Of a stretch of 64,000 nt of DNA, positions 31,910 through 40,435 are shown one piece after another. Every line of letters starts with the position of its first letter. The first letter of the stretch is position 1. The translations under genes were made by a program, and so were the position numbers. The notes under the pieces are model-generated. The model searched no databases. It was not told the DNA's origin and saw only the letters and a program-made list of their open reading frames with translations. This DNA is from Bacteroidota bacterium. GTDB taxonomy: Bacteria > Bacteroidota > Bacteroidia > Chitinophagales > Chitinophagaceae. Where the stretch lies: contig JAEYWX010000025.1 in assembly GCA_023428755.1 (NCBI GenBank), positions 62,001-126,000 of the forward strand. The letters are read 5' to 3'.

Positions 31910-32446
31910 TTAGTCAGTATAAGAACCGTCAACTGGCTGATAACTTCCGGTAAGGATTCTGATGAAATCAACAAAAGCCCAGATGCTCACACCAAGAATA
32001 ATCAACCAGCCAATAAGGGCAAGCGCTGGTAATGCTGCCAAACCTGTTGTAGTGGTAGTTGTTGCAGCCGCAACAAATCCAATAACCATCAACGCAATAC
32101 CTAAAATTGAACCGAGCAATTTAATAATACCATTGCGTTTATTTCCTAAATAAAAATCATGTACACCAAATCCGCCCAGAAAAAACGCTAATAAGGCCGC
32201 TGCAATTTTACTTTTATCGCCGGCTCGTTTTCCTGCCTTTGCAATTTTTTCAAATTTGTTTTTGAAAACCTTCAGAAACAGTTTTCCTTTTGAAACCTTT
32301 TGCTTGGAAGCAGCGGTAGCTGTTGCAGGCGCAGCCATAACGCCTGCTTTTGCAGCATCAGATGCATTTTCAGGAACATAAATAATACCTGCGTTAGAGG
32401 TGATGGTTACAACGAGGGTAACAAGGAGTAGAGCGAATTTCCGCAT
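31910..32446 (-). CDS. Exported AGIIYVP-module protein with TM2 domain (member 3)
   Basis: The start at 32446 (MRKFALLLVTLVVTITSNA) gives 178 residues; the open frame runs 58 codons further but without signal-peptide logic. After AGIIYVPENASDAAKAG comes an Ala/Thr linker, a basic helix, and a TM2 domain: AALLAFFLGGFGVHDFYLGN, KRNGIIKLLGS, then two more hydrophobic stretches. TM2 proteins occur in many bacteria with unclear function. First of three tandem genes sharing the N-terminal module. Confidence 0.82.
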   Translation of the reverse strand: MRKFALLLVTLVVTITSNAGIIYVPENASDAAKAGVMAAPATATAASKQKVSKGKLFLKVFKNKFEKIAKAGKRAGDKSKIAAALLAFFLGGFGVHDFYLGNKRNGIIKLLGSILGIALMVIGFVAAATTTTTTGLAALPALALIGWLIILGVSIWAFVDFIRILTGSYQPVDGSYTD

Positions 32447-32632
32447 AAATAAATTATGATTTTGGTTAAGAATGAAGGCAAAATACTTAAAAAAAGTATA
32501 CATAATCAATAACATAAACATGTGATGTTCAAACAAGTGGATAAACTGTTGGCCGGGTTGTTTGAACTGTTTCTTCACCTGATTATTTTCTTTTCTGCCA
32601 TCTTCCCTTATCTTCGCCAAAATTTTCAGCGC

Positions 32633-32785
32633 ATGGAAAAGAAATCATCTGCATTAAACTGGATCTTGTTTTTTGTTTCGGTAGCTGCGTTTGTGTTGCT
32701 GTACATCAGCCCCTATGCAAATTACATTACCGTTACGTTGCCTTTTATTGTGTACTACCTTGCCAAAGCGTTGGATCTGATCTAA
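32633..32785 (+). CDS. Small hypothetical membrane protein
   Basis: A 50-residue product from the ATG at 32633 (MEKKSSALNWILFFVSVAAF) with two hydrophobic segments separated by a short loop (SPYANYITV). The frame is open to a GTG at 32522, but that part overlaps the 5' region of the divergent TM2 gene. A plus-strand terminator follows 26 bases after the stop, supporting a real gene. Unrecognised family. Confidence 0.6.
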   Translation: MEKKSSALNWILFFVSVAAFVLLYISPYANYITVTLPFIVYYLAKALDLI

Positions 32786-32810
32786 GCCAAAGAAAACTAC
32801 TTGCTTATAC

Positions 32811-32842
32811 AGCCCGTTCCTGAAAAGAGACGGGCTTTTTTC
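32811..32842 (+). terminator. Rho-independent terminator
   Basis: AGCCCGT (32811-32817) pairs with ACGGGCT (32830-32836), followed by TTTTTTC. Confidence 0.85.
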
Positions 32843-32903
32843 TATACCTCTCCTTTCAGGAAATGAAACAGATAAAATGATTAAATTTGATAAAATGGCG
32901 TTT

Positions 32904-33125
32904 ATGGCAGAAATAATAATACAGGTTAAGAACAAGCGTAAAGTAGCTTTTGTAAAAGAGTTACTTTCCCAAATCGACTTTATTGAAGTTGTGTCCGAAA
33001 AGTCATCTGAAGCCAAAAAAAAGAAAGTACTCACCGAACTTAAAGAGGCTGTTGATTTTGTAAATAGCTTCAAAAAAGGTAAAACCAAAGCCAAATCCCT
33101 GAAGCAACTTTTAGATGAGCTTTGA
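32904..33125 (+). CDS. Probable antitoxin of a type II toxin-antitoxin pair
   Basis: From the ATG at 32904 the product is 73 residues (MAEIIIQVKNKRKVAFVKEL); two in-frame ATGs lie 9 and 27 bases upstream. An N-terminal beta strand with basic residues, then a charged helical C-terminus rich in Lys (KAKSLKQLLDEL) as in small antitoxins found beside RelE-type toxins. It overlaps the toxin gene by 11 bases, with the antitoxin first, the usual order. Confidence 0.72.
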   Translation: MAEIIIQVKNKRKVAFVKELLSQIDFIEVVSEKSSEAKKKKVLTELKEAVDFVNSFKKGKTKAKSLKQLLDEL

Positions 33126-33441
33126 TATTATTTCCACTCCTCCTTTTGAACGGGAACTAAAGCAGCTTTGCAAAAAATATCCTTCTTTGAAAAAAGACAT
33201 AGCTGCATTAGGGGTTGCATTGCTCGCAAACCCGAAGCTGGGCACAGCACTTGGCTTTGATTGCTACAAAATTCGCATGGCTATTTCTTCTAAAGGAAAG
33301 GGGAAGTCTGGTGGAGCAAGAGTAATTACACACGTGAAAGTTACAGACACAACAATTTTTCTTTTATCTATCTATGATAAATCCGAATCGGATTCGATTT
33401 CAAATGATGAGATTATTGCAAGACTTAAACGACTGAAATAG
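33115..33441 (+). CDS. RelE/ParE-like toxin
   Basis: The 108 residues read SFDIISTPPFERELKQLCKK, YPSLKKDIAALGVALLANP, then GFDCYKIRMAISSKGKGKSGG, ARVITHV and FLLSIYDKSE. The order PxFxRElKxL - KYPSL - KIR.AI - SGGARVI - LLxIYDKSE is that of addiction-module RelE-family mRNA interferases. A C-terminal Ile/Leu helix follows (IIARLKRLK). The pair is closed by a terminator and sits between unrelated housekeeping genes, suggesting acquisition as a unit. Confidence 0.83.
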   Translation: MSFDIISTPPFERELKQLCKKYPSLKKDIAALGVALLANPKLGTALGFDCYKIRMAISSKGKGKSGGARVITHVKVTDTTIFLLSIYDKSESDSISNDEIIARLKRLK

Positions 33442-33480
33442 AATTTGCCTCATTAAATCGAATTGAATTATAAACATATA

Positions 33481-33513
33481 AAAGAAGCCCCAACTTTTCA
33501 GTCGGGGCTTCTT
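33481..33513. terminator. Bidirectional terminator between toxin gene and dnaK
   Basis: AAGAAGCCCC (33482-33491) pairs with GGGGCTTCTT (33504-33513), with A-rich and T-rich tails, between convergent genes. Confidence 0.9.
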
Positions 33514-33532
33514 TTTATCATAAGATGATGCT

Positions 33533-35437
33533 TTACTTCACCTCTTCAAACTGCGCATCTTCTACATTATCGTTTGCTGCACTTGCCGAAGGTCCTGCTC
33601 CAGCATCTGCACCGGGTTGAGCACCTTGTGCTTCCTGTGTTGCTTTGTACATTTCTTCGCTGGCGGCTGTCCAGGCAGTATTGAGTTCAGTCATTGAAGC
33701 ATCGATGGCTGCAATATCCTGTGCTTTGTGTGCATCTTTCAGTTTGGTCAATGCTGCTTCAATCGGAGCTTTTTTATCGGCACCAATCTTATCACCATAT
33801 TCCTTCAGTTGCTTTTCTGTTTGGAAAATCAAACTGTCGGCAGTATTGATCTTTTCTACTTTTTCTTTTTCTGCTTTATCGGCCGCTTCATTGGCTTTCG
33901 CCTCTGTCTTCATTTTTTCAATCTCTTCTTTTGTTAAGCCGCTACCTGCCTCAATACGTATCTTTTGTTCTTTGCCGGTGCCTTTATCTTTTGCACTTAC
34001 GTGTAAAATACCGTTGGCATCAATATCAAACGTTACTTCAATTTGCGGAACGCCACGTGGAGCTGGTGGAATACCATCGAGGTTGAAAATACCCAGACTC
34101 TTGTTATCCTTACTCATCGGGCGTTCGCCTTGCAGGATATGAATTTGCACACCCGGCTGATTATCGGAAGCTGTACTGAATGTTTCAGACTTCTTCGATG
34201 GAATGGTGGTGTTACTTGGGATCAATGTTGTCATTACTCCACCTAAGGTTTCAATACCAAGGCTGAGCGGTGTAACATCAAGCAACAATACATCTTTTAC
34301 TTCGCCGGTTAATACCGCACCCTGAATAGCAGCACCAATGGCAACTACTTCATCCGGATTTACACTGCGGTTTGGTTTTTTACCAAAGAATTTCTCAACG
34401 ATCTCCTGCACTTTCGGGATACGTGAGCTACCGCCCACCAAAATCACTTCATCAATATCGCTGGTAGAAAGTCCGGCATCTTTCAACGCCAGTTCGCAAG
34501 GCTTCAAGCAACGCTCAAATAATTTATCAGCCAGTGCTTCAAATTTTGCACGTGTTAATTTCAACACCAAGTGTTTGGGAACGCCATCCACTGCGGTAAC
34601 GTAAGGCAGGTTTACCTCTGTTTCGCTGGAAGATGATAATTCAACTTTTGCTTTTTCAGCTGCTTCTTTCAAACGCTGTAAGGCCATTGGATCTTTGCGC
34701 AGATCAATGTTTTCCTGGCTTTTGAATTCATCGGCCAGCCAATCGATGATCACTTTATCAAAATCATCACCACCAAGATGTGTATCACCGTTTGTAGATT
34801 TTACTTCAAATACACCATCGCCCAATTCCAATACGGAAATATCGAATGTACCGCCACCAAGGTCAAACACGGCGATCTTTTGATCTTTGTGTTTTTTGTC
34901 AAGTCCATAAGCCAAAGCAGCAGCAGTTGGTTCGTTTACAATACGACGAACATTCAAGCCTGCAATTTCACCCGCTTCTTTGGTAGCCTGACGCTGCGCA
35001 TCATTAAAGTAAGCAGGTACGGTAATTACCGCTTCAGTTACTTCCTGGCCCAGGTAATCTTCAGCTGTTTTTTTCATTTTTTGCAGCACCATCGCCGAAA
35101 TTTCCTGCGGTGTGTACAATCTGCCATCTATGTCAATACGAACGGTATTATTGTCACCTTGTGCTACTTTATAGCTCCAGTGTTTGATCTCTTCACCCAC
35201 TTCATCAAAGCGGCGTCCCATAAAACGTTTTACAGAGCTGATGGTGTTAACGGGGTTTGTAATAGCCTGGCGTTTTGCCGGATCACCTACTTTCCGCTCA
35301 CCATTTTTCAAAAATGCCACGATAGACGGGGTTGTACGACGGCCCTCATCGTTTGCAATTACTACCGGTTCTGCACCTTCCATTACGGATACGCAACTAT
35401 TGGTAGTTCCTAAGTCGATTCCTATAATCTTTCCCAT
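33533..35437 (-). CDS. dnaK: Molecular chaperone DnaK (Hsp70)
   Basis: The start at 35437 (MGKIIGIDLGTTNSCVSVME) gives 634 residues; 8 further in-frame codons upstream are unlikely. All Hsp70 signatures are present: IDLGTTNS, IAVFDLGGGTFDISVLE, VILVGGSSRIPKVQEIV, the linker DVLLLDVTPLSLGIETLGG, a substrate domain with QPGVQIHILQGER, and the EDAQFEEVK C-terminus after a Gly/Ala-rich tail. No grpE or dnaJ is adjacent. Upstream lies a 350-base spacer with a dispersed repeat. Confidence 0.98.
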   Translation of the reverse strand: MGKIIGIDLGTTNSCVSVMEGAEPVVIANDEGRRTTPSIVAFLKNGERKVGDPAKRQAITNPVNTISSVKRFMGRRFDEVGEEIKHWSYKVAQGDNNTVRIDIDGRLYTPQEISAMVLQKMKKTAEDYLGQEVTEAVITVPAYFNDAQRQATKEAGEIAGLNVRRIVNEPTAAALAYGLDKKHKDQKIAVFDLGGGTFDISVLELGDGVFEVKSTNGDTHLGGDDFDKVIIDWLADEFKSQENIDLRKDPMALQRLKEAAEKAKVELSSSSETEVNLPYVTAVDGVPKHLVLKLTRAKFEALADKLFERCLKPCELALKDAGLSTSDIDEVILVGGSSRIPKVQEIVEKFFGKKPNRSVNPDEVVAIGAAIQGAVLTGEVKDVLLLDVTPLSLGIETLGGVMTTLIPSNTTIPSKKSETFSTASDNQPGVQIHILQGERPMSKDNKSLGIFNLDGIPPAPRGVPQIEVTFDIDANGILHVSAKDKGTGKEQKIRIEAGSGLTKEEIEKMKTEAKANEAADKAEKEKVEKINTADSLIFQTEKQLKEYGDKIGADKKAPIEAALTKLKDAHKAQDIAAIDASMTELNTAWTAASEEMYKATQEAQGAQPGADAGAGPSASAANDNVEDAQFEEVK

Positions 35438-35520
35438 GATCTGGATTGTTTTTAAGTTCACTTAGGATACTCAATGATAATGCCATGGGGGTATAAGATG
35501 AAAAAATGGCAGGATATTGA

Positions 35521-35540
35521 CCCTGAGCGCAGTCGAAGGG
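35521..35540. repeat. GAGCGCAGTCGA repeat, intergenic copy
   Basis: CCCT - 12-base core (35525-35536) - AGGG: a hairpin with complementary 4-base arms. Confidence 0.85.
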
Positions 35541-35714
35541 GCATTTATCCCAATCGATCGCTGTCAAGAAAGGGATAATTTGAAAAGAGAATGGTATGTC
35601 AGCTATTATACATTATTCATCACCTGTTCGGGCTGCGGCGGGATTTATCGATGGCTAACCGTTTATTATAAGGTATCTGACGTTTTCAACGTCCTGATAC
35701 CAGCAACCGCCCCC

Positions 35715-35722
35715 TATCTTTG
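35715..35722 (+). promoter_or_regulatory. -7 promoter element for the aspartate kinase gene
   Basis: TATCTTTG matches TAnnTTTG exactly, 63 bases before the chosen ATG. No TTG at the standard spacing. Confidence 0.5.
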
Positions 35723-35785
35723 CAGCATTTGAAAGCAGGTTTGAATATCAACCCCTGCATCATCCATCAAAATCAGACTTCTTCC

Positions 35786-37048
35786 ATGCGTGTGTTCAAA
35801 TTCGGCGGTGCCAGCGTAAGCAACTATGAAAAAGTGCAGAACTTTGGCAACATCATCAAACAGTTTCCCGATGAGCAATTGATGATCGTTATTTCGGCCA
35901 TGGGCAAAACCACCAACGCACTGGAAAAAGTGGCCGATGCTTTTTTTGCAGGAAAGAAGGAAGAGGCGTTGCAATTGTTTCGTGCAGTGAAGTTGCAACA
36001 CCTCGATGAAGCAAAGTATTTGCTGGTAACGCATTTCAATCCGTTGATGGAGCAGTTTTCGGATTTCTTTACCGAAATAGAATGGTTGTTACACGATCAA
36101 CCGGTTCGTGAGTATGATTATTATTACGACCAGATCGTTTGCCTTGGCGAATTACTCAGCACTTCGATTGTAAGTGCTTATCTCAATGAAATAGGTGTCA
36201 GCAATCAATGGATCGATGTACGGGATGTGTTCCGTACCGATGATAATTTTCGGGATGCAGCCATTGATTTTGATTTCACCCAACAGCAGGTCAACACGTT
36301 GGTAAAACCGTTGTTTACATCCAGCAATATTGTAATTACACAAGGTTTTATTGGTTGTACCGATGAAAATGAAAGCACCACCTTAGGTCGGGAGGGAAGC
36401 GATTATTCAGCGGCCGTATTTGCGTACATGCTCGATGCGCAAAGTGTAGCCATCTGGAAAGATGTAAAAGGAGTCATGAATGCTGATCCAAAACAATTTC
36501 CGGATGCACAATATATTGCTGAGCTGAATTACGATGAAGTGATTGAAATGGCTTACTATGGCGCACAGGTGATCCATCCAAAAACCATCAAGCCCTTGCA
36601 GAATAAGAATATTCCGCTGTATGTAAAATGTTTTGCTGATGCAAGTTTGCCAGGCACGGTGATCCATAACAATACTGTAAAAAATTTGCCGCCTATTATT
36701 GTTGTAAAACAAAACCAGGTGTTGCTTCAGCTCCATACTAAAGACTTTTCGTTTATAGGCGAACAACCGATGAGTGACTTGTATGAAATGATGGCGAAGC
36801 TGCATATTAAACCCAATCTCATTCAAACGCATGCGGTGAGTTTACAACTCTGCCTCGACGACCGCAGCGATAAAATTGAAAAGCTGGCCTTGGCCGCATC
36901 ACAGGAGTTTGACGTGCAGGTGGAGAAGGGATTAACACTTCTCAGCATCCGTCATTATACAAACGAGATCATTGAACAATTAACAAAAGGGAAAACCATT
37001 GAACTGAAACAGCAAAGTCCGGAAACTGTGCAGATGTTGCTGTTGTAA
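35786..37048 (+). CDS. Aspartate kinase (monofunctional)
   Basis: Phosphorylates aspartate at the entry of the Lys/Thr/Met pathways. I start at 35786 (MRVFKFGGASVSNYEKV), the family N-terminus; the open frame extends 22 codons upstream. The kinase motif is KFGGAS rather than the usual KFGGTS. Other signatures: MIVISAMGKTTNAL, LGREGSDYSAA, IWKDVKGVMNADP and GAQVIHPKTIKPL. The C-terminal ~120 residues form ACT-like regulatory modules. No homoserine dehydrogenase domain is fused. The stop abuts the convergent next gene with no visible terminator. Confidence 0.92.
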   Translation: MRVFKFGGASVSNYEKVQNFGNIIKQFPDEQLMIVISAMGKTTNALEKVADAFFAGKKEEALQLFRAVKLQHLDEAKYLLVTHFNPLMEQFSDFFTEIEWLLHDQPVREYDYYYDQIVCLGELLSTSIVSAYLNEIGVSNQWIDVRDVFRTDDNFRDAAIDFDFTQQQVNTLVKPLFTSSNIVITQGFIGCTDENESTTLGREGSDYSAAVFAYMLDAQSVAIWKDVKGVMNADPKQFPDAQYIAELNYDEVIEMAYYGAQVIHPKTIKPLQNKNIPLYVKCFADASLPGTVIHNNTVKNLPPIIVVKQNQVLLQLHTKDFSFIGEQPMSDLYEMMAKLHIKPNLIQTHAVSLQLCLDDRSDKIEKLALAASQEFDVQVEKGLTLLSIRHYTNEIIEQLTKGKTIELKQQSPETVQMLLL

Positions 37049-38989
37049 TTATTGCTTGATGAGTTTTGCAGAATAGGTTTCGCCATTATTTTCTAAACGG
37101 ATATTGTAAATACCGGCTGGCAACTGTTTCACTGAAACGATGGCAATAGTTTGAGCAGATGGAATAAATAGTTGTTGATTGATTACTTGTCGTCCGTTAA
37201 TATCCGTTATTATAAGATTAGTTTTCCCATTGAAATTTGCAGGCAATTGAATTGTTACGTCATTAGTTGCAGGATTTGGATAAAAACCAAATGTTCTTGC
37301 TGCAGCAGTTGCATCAAAGTATACATGATTCGAATATTGCAGGTCTCCATTTAAAGCATATACAACAAGACGATATGTAACATTACCAATACTTTCTTTA
37401 TCGGTATAAAAGCCGTTTAACGATGAAGGATTCAACTCTTCGGCAATTTTACGAAACTGTTCACTACCTGTTTTTCTTTCAAGTACAACCTTCTGCACTC
37501 TATCTATATTCGTGAATGTCCAGCTTAGCAGAATAGAATGATTGGTTCGTTTACCGGCAAATTGTTTCAACAGATCAAGAGGTAGAATAGAACAGTCGAT
37601 TGTGTTTGTGCCTTGGGGGGCAACATAACCTGATTGAACAATGCCGGGGCTGCCTGCGGCTGCATTATTTGTTGATCCTTCACATGATGGATCATGTGTA
37701 GTTGGTTTAATAATACCCGCTGCTCCTCCCAGCACAGATGTTGTAACATTAACGGGCAATGCCGAAGATGTCCAGATAACACCACCGCCTCCACCACCAC
37801 CCGGCCCGGGGCATTGTGCCTGAAACCCTGCATTGGAACCATTTGCACCTCTTGCCTGAATAGTAACATTTCCTGTGTAAGTAATAATGTCGAGCATAAC
37901 TGCACCCGCTGCACCTCCACCGCCTCCACCATCGCCGGCAGCTTCGGTCTTAACGGGCAAATAAGGGTTTACACCCTGCGCTCCATTGGCAGAAATCGCA
38001 AAGCCATTTCCCACTAATTCATTGGCCTTAATAAAAATCAAGCCACCTCCATCGCCCCCGGGTGTACCCTCAGAAACAGAAGCACCACCATAGTCATTGT
38101 TACTTTCTCCGTTTCCTCCTGCACCGCCTAAAAAAACCCGATTGTTAACAAGTGAATATCCAAACCCATTTAAAGCAAGACCAGGTTCGCCATGCGTTGT
38201 GGCACCACAAGTGCCCTCTTTATTTCCACCATTACCACCTGCCGCATAATTTCCACCTCCTCCGCCACCTGTATTATCTTCATTTCCACCCCCACCTCCA
38301 TTTGCCTGCATTCCTCTCCCATATTCCTTATTTAAAATAAATGCAGCAATGCCTTCTCCCTTTGGACCTCCCTGGTTTCCTGTGAGTCCATAATACCATG
38401 CTGATTGAGAGCCACAATGATAGGATGTGTTCCGAAACAAAGGACCTCCTTTAAAGCCTGCACTATCTGCACTAATATTAGCACTCATTGTAACTGTTCC
38501 GGTTGCCTCGAATGCAATAACTCCACCAGTCTCCGCCACGGGATTCCATTCCGCAGCCTGTAGAGTGCCTCCAATTGTAACATCGCTAAATACCGGTACC
38601 CGTACCACCTGAACACTGGCGATATCATATGTATTTAATAAGTGGTTACTAAGTACAATTGTATTGTTCAGAAAACCGCAAATAGAGGAAAATTCATATT
38701 TGCCCGCATTTCCAATAGCACTGATATTTCCAAAATTGGAGCTATTCGTTTCATCAATAGTTGCTCCTTTCATTTGAATAATCAGTACCCTGTCGCCTAC
38801 TGACAAATCCGTGATATCATCTAATGTAATACCTGAATAAGAATATGAATTATATGTGCCGTTATTAACAATGGCTGTTACATTATAATACCGATTGATA
38901 ACACCTGAAATAGGCTGCCCTTCACTTTTTTGCGGAGCAAAAAAAGCAGCAAGAGAGAAGCAGAGAAGGATAAACTGTCCAGACTTCAT
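37049..38989 (-). CDS. Secreted Gly-rich protein with type IX secretion sorting domain
   Basis: 646 residues: signal peptide (MKSGQFILLCFSLAAFFA), an N-terminal beta-rich region with LSVGDRVLIIQMKGATID, a long Gly/Asn/Ala-rich central part (about residues 160-460) with runs such as GGGGGNEDNTGGGGGG and repeated GGxGG loops, a fibronectin-like segment (HSILLSWTFTNIDRVQKVVL), and a C-terminal sorting domain (FGFYPNPATNDVTIQLP, then LPAGIYNIRLENNGETYSAK). The sorting domain targets it through the Por secretion system to the surface. The glycine-rich part may be an adhesive or gliding-related surface layer; function unknown. Confidence 0.85.
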   Translation of the reverse strand: MKSGQFILLCFSLAAFFAPQKSEGQPISGVINRYYNVTAIVNNGTYNSYSYSGITLDDITDLSVGDRVLIIQMKGATIDETNSSNFGNISAIGNAGKYEFSSICGFLNNTIVLSNHLLNTYDIASVQVVRVPVFSDVTIGGTLQAAEWNPVAETGGVIAFEATGTVTMSANISADSAGFKGGPLFRNTSYHCGSQSAWYYGLTGNQGGPKGEGIAAFILNKEYGRGMQANGGGGGNEDNTGGGGGGNYAAGGNGGNKEGTCGATTHGEPGLALNGFGYSLVNNRVFLGGAGGNGESNNDYGGASVSEGTPGGDGGGLIFIKANELVGNGFAISANGAQGVNPYLPVKTEAAGDGGGGGGAAGAVMLDIITYTGNVTIQARGANGSNAGFQAQCPGPGGGGGGGVIWTSSALPVNVTTSVLGGAAGIIKPTTHDPSCEGSTNNAAAGSPGIVQSGYVAPQGTNTIDCSILPLDLLKQFAGKRTNHSILLSWTFTNIDRVQKVVLERKTGSEQFRKIAEELNPSSLNGFYTDKESIGNVTYRLVVYALNGDLQYSNHVYFDATAAARTFGFYPNPATNDVTIQLPANFNGKTNLIITDINGRQVINQQLFIPSAQTIAIVSVKQLPAGIYNIRLENNGETYSAKLIKQ

Positions 38990-39067
38990 GTGGTGGGTTT
39001 TTCCACGGCGTACAGATCGCTTTACATGAATGTTGGATATTGGGTTGTGATTTACGTTTGTAAGATA

Positions 39068-40240
39068 CTACAAATCTTCGGGAGCATAAATGTTCAGGTT
39101 CTGTATCAGCTTTGTATTCACGGCTTCGCCATCTTTGGTGGCTGGTTGCCACTTCAATTCTTTTTCGAATTTCGCTTTCACCACTTTGTTTAATTCTGCA
39201 TGTCCGCCACGAATAACATTGGCTAAAGCTGTATTTCCTTTTTTATCTACAATAAATTCTACCTGCAATGAAATGGACGCATTCCCATTTAACATAGGCA
39301 CCAATTCCTGGCTGAGGTTATACAACCACTTTTGCAATGCCGCATTTCCCTCTTTGTAAAATGGAACCACATCTACTTTTTCTTCCAGTTCCCACGCAGC
39401 ATATGGATTTACTTTGTTATTGGTTTCAATTACTTTTACACGTTTCACTTTGGGTGTTTCAGGATCACCGGCTACAATATATTTCCCATTTTGAGCAATC
39501 ATGATGGTTGGCAACTGATGCGTGTCTTCAAAAAATTCGTATGCATCCTGTATCTGCTGGGCAAACTCTTCTACTCCCCGTTTGCTTTTGGCTTTGGAAA
39601 CAAATTGTTTCATTCCGGTTTCATTATCGTACCGCACAGGAAAAATATGAACGGGAATAAAATCCTGTCCCTGATCTTTTACAACCGATGCCAGGTAATA
39701 CACCTGCTCGATCAACGAGTCTGTTAAAGGGAGACAACCGATCGTAACACAATTGCCGTGAATATAAATATCACCACCGGGTTTGTTTTGATCACTCAAA
39801 ATCGCATCGGAAATGTTGGGATAATTTAAGCCCAAAGCCAGGTGATAGTTACTGTTGGGTTTAAATTCGTTGATGTAATAAAATCCTTCCGGTATTTGTT
39901 TATCCCCCTCTTTACGCTTAGGGCCAAAAGTGCCGGATGTGGCGCATACTTTATAAACTTTAAATAACTCAAATTTTTCGGACCAATCATTTTTGAGCCA
40001 TACTTCCAATTGCTTCTCGTGCTTAAACGAGCGGACGTACATGTATTTCGCTGGCCATTGAAAACCTTTTTCTTTCAACTCCTTTTTTAAGGAGTCTTCT
40101 ACTTTTGAAAACAAGGAAGCACCTTTGAAACTTCGTGCAGTGGAGAGTGTTGCACCGCCGCCTTCGTACGGCGACTGAGCAAAACTTCCTGTGATCGTAA
40201 AGCAACTGAGGAGAACAACGAAAATACTTTTATTGAGCAT
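39068..40240 (-). CDS. L,D-transpeptidase (YafK-like) fused to a TonB C-terminal-like domain
   Basis: The signal peptide MLNKSIFVVLLSCFTITGSF precedes a YkuD domain (about residues 60-220) with VCATSGTFGPKRKEGDKQIP, GGDIYIHGNCVTIGCLPLTD: the HGxCxTxGC motif supplies catalytic His and Cys. After a linker, residues ~300-390 (SLQVEFIVDKKGNTALANVI, HAELNKVVKAKFEKELKWQP) form a TonB-like C-terminal fold. The 390-residue architecture joins peptidoglycan chemistry with a domain normally used for energy coupling or protein contacts. It lies upstream of the T9SS protein gene on the same strand. Confidence 0.87.
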   Translation of the reverse strand: MLNKSIFVVLLSCFTITGSFAQSPYEGGGATLSTARSFKGASLFSKVEDSLKKELKEKGFQWPAKYMYVRSFKHEKQLEVWLKNDWSEKFELFKVYKVCATSGTFGPKRKEGDKQIPEGFYYINEFKPNSNYHLALGLNYPNISDAILSDQNKPGGDIYIHGNCVTIGCLPLTDSLIEQVYYLASVVKDQGQDFIPVHIFPVRYDNETGMKQFVSKAKSKRGVEEFAQQIQDAYEFFEDTHQLPTIMIAQNGKYIVAGDPETPKVKRVKVIETNNKVNPYAAWELEEKVDVVPFYKEGNAALQKWLYNLSQELVPMLNGNASISLQVEFIVDKKGNTALANVIRGGHAELNKVVKAKFEKELKWQPATKDGEAVNTKLIQNLNIYAPEDL

Positions 40241-40410
40241 ACTGGATTTTTAGTGAACGGCTTGCCAGCAAAAATATTTCAAAATGTGCATAAAATTAAG
40301 TGAAATAAGACATAAATAAATACTCTGCATTTACACGAACATTTGTTGCTGTTAATTTTACCTCCAACCTGGGTTAATTTCAGACAAAGAAAGAATCATA
40401 CTACAAAAAA

Positions 40411-40429
40411 GGGGCAGTAGAACTGCCCC
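40411..40429 (-). terminator. Rho-independent terminator after hppD
   Basis: GGGGCAG (40411-40417) pairs with CTGCCCC (40423-40429); on the minus strand TTTTTTG follows. It begins a few bases after the hppD stop. Confidence 0.9.
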
Positions 40430-40435
40430 GTAGAT

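Larger units (their letters stand above)
35438..35785. other. Divergent intergenic region dnaK / aspartate kinase
   Basis: About 350 bases hold one GAGCGCAGTCGA repeat (35521-35540) and a -7 box for the aspartate kinase gene. No consensus promoter or CIRCE-like inverted repeat is evident for dnaK. The plus frame at 35517-35732 starts in the repeat and has no coding character. Confidence 0.5.

Noticed and set aside
33645..35413. Plus ORFs antisense to dnaK (up to 211 residues)
   Set aside because: Typical antisense openness over a highly expressed gene with biased codons.
35517..35732. 71-residue plus ORF before aspartate kinase
   Set aside because: It begins within a dispersed repeat and overlaps the promoter box.
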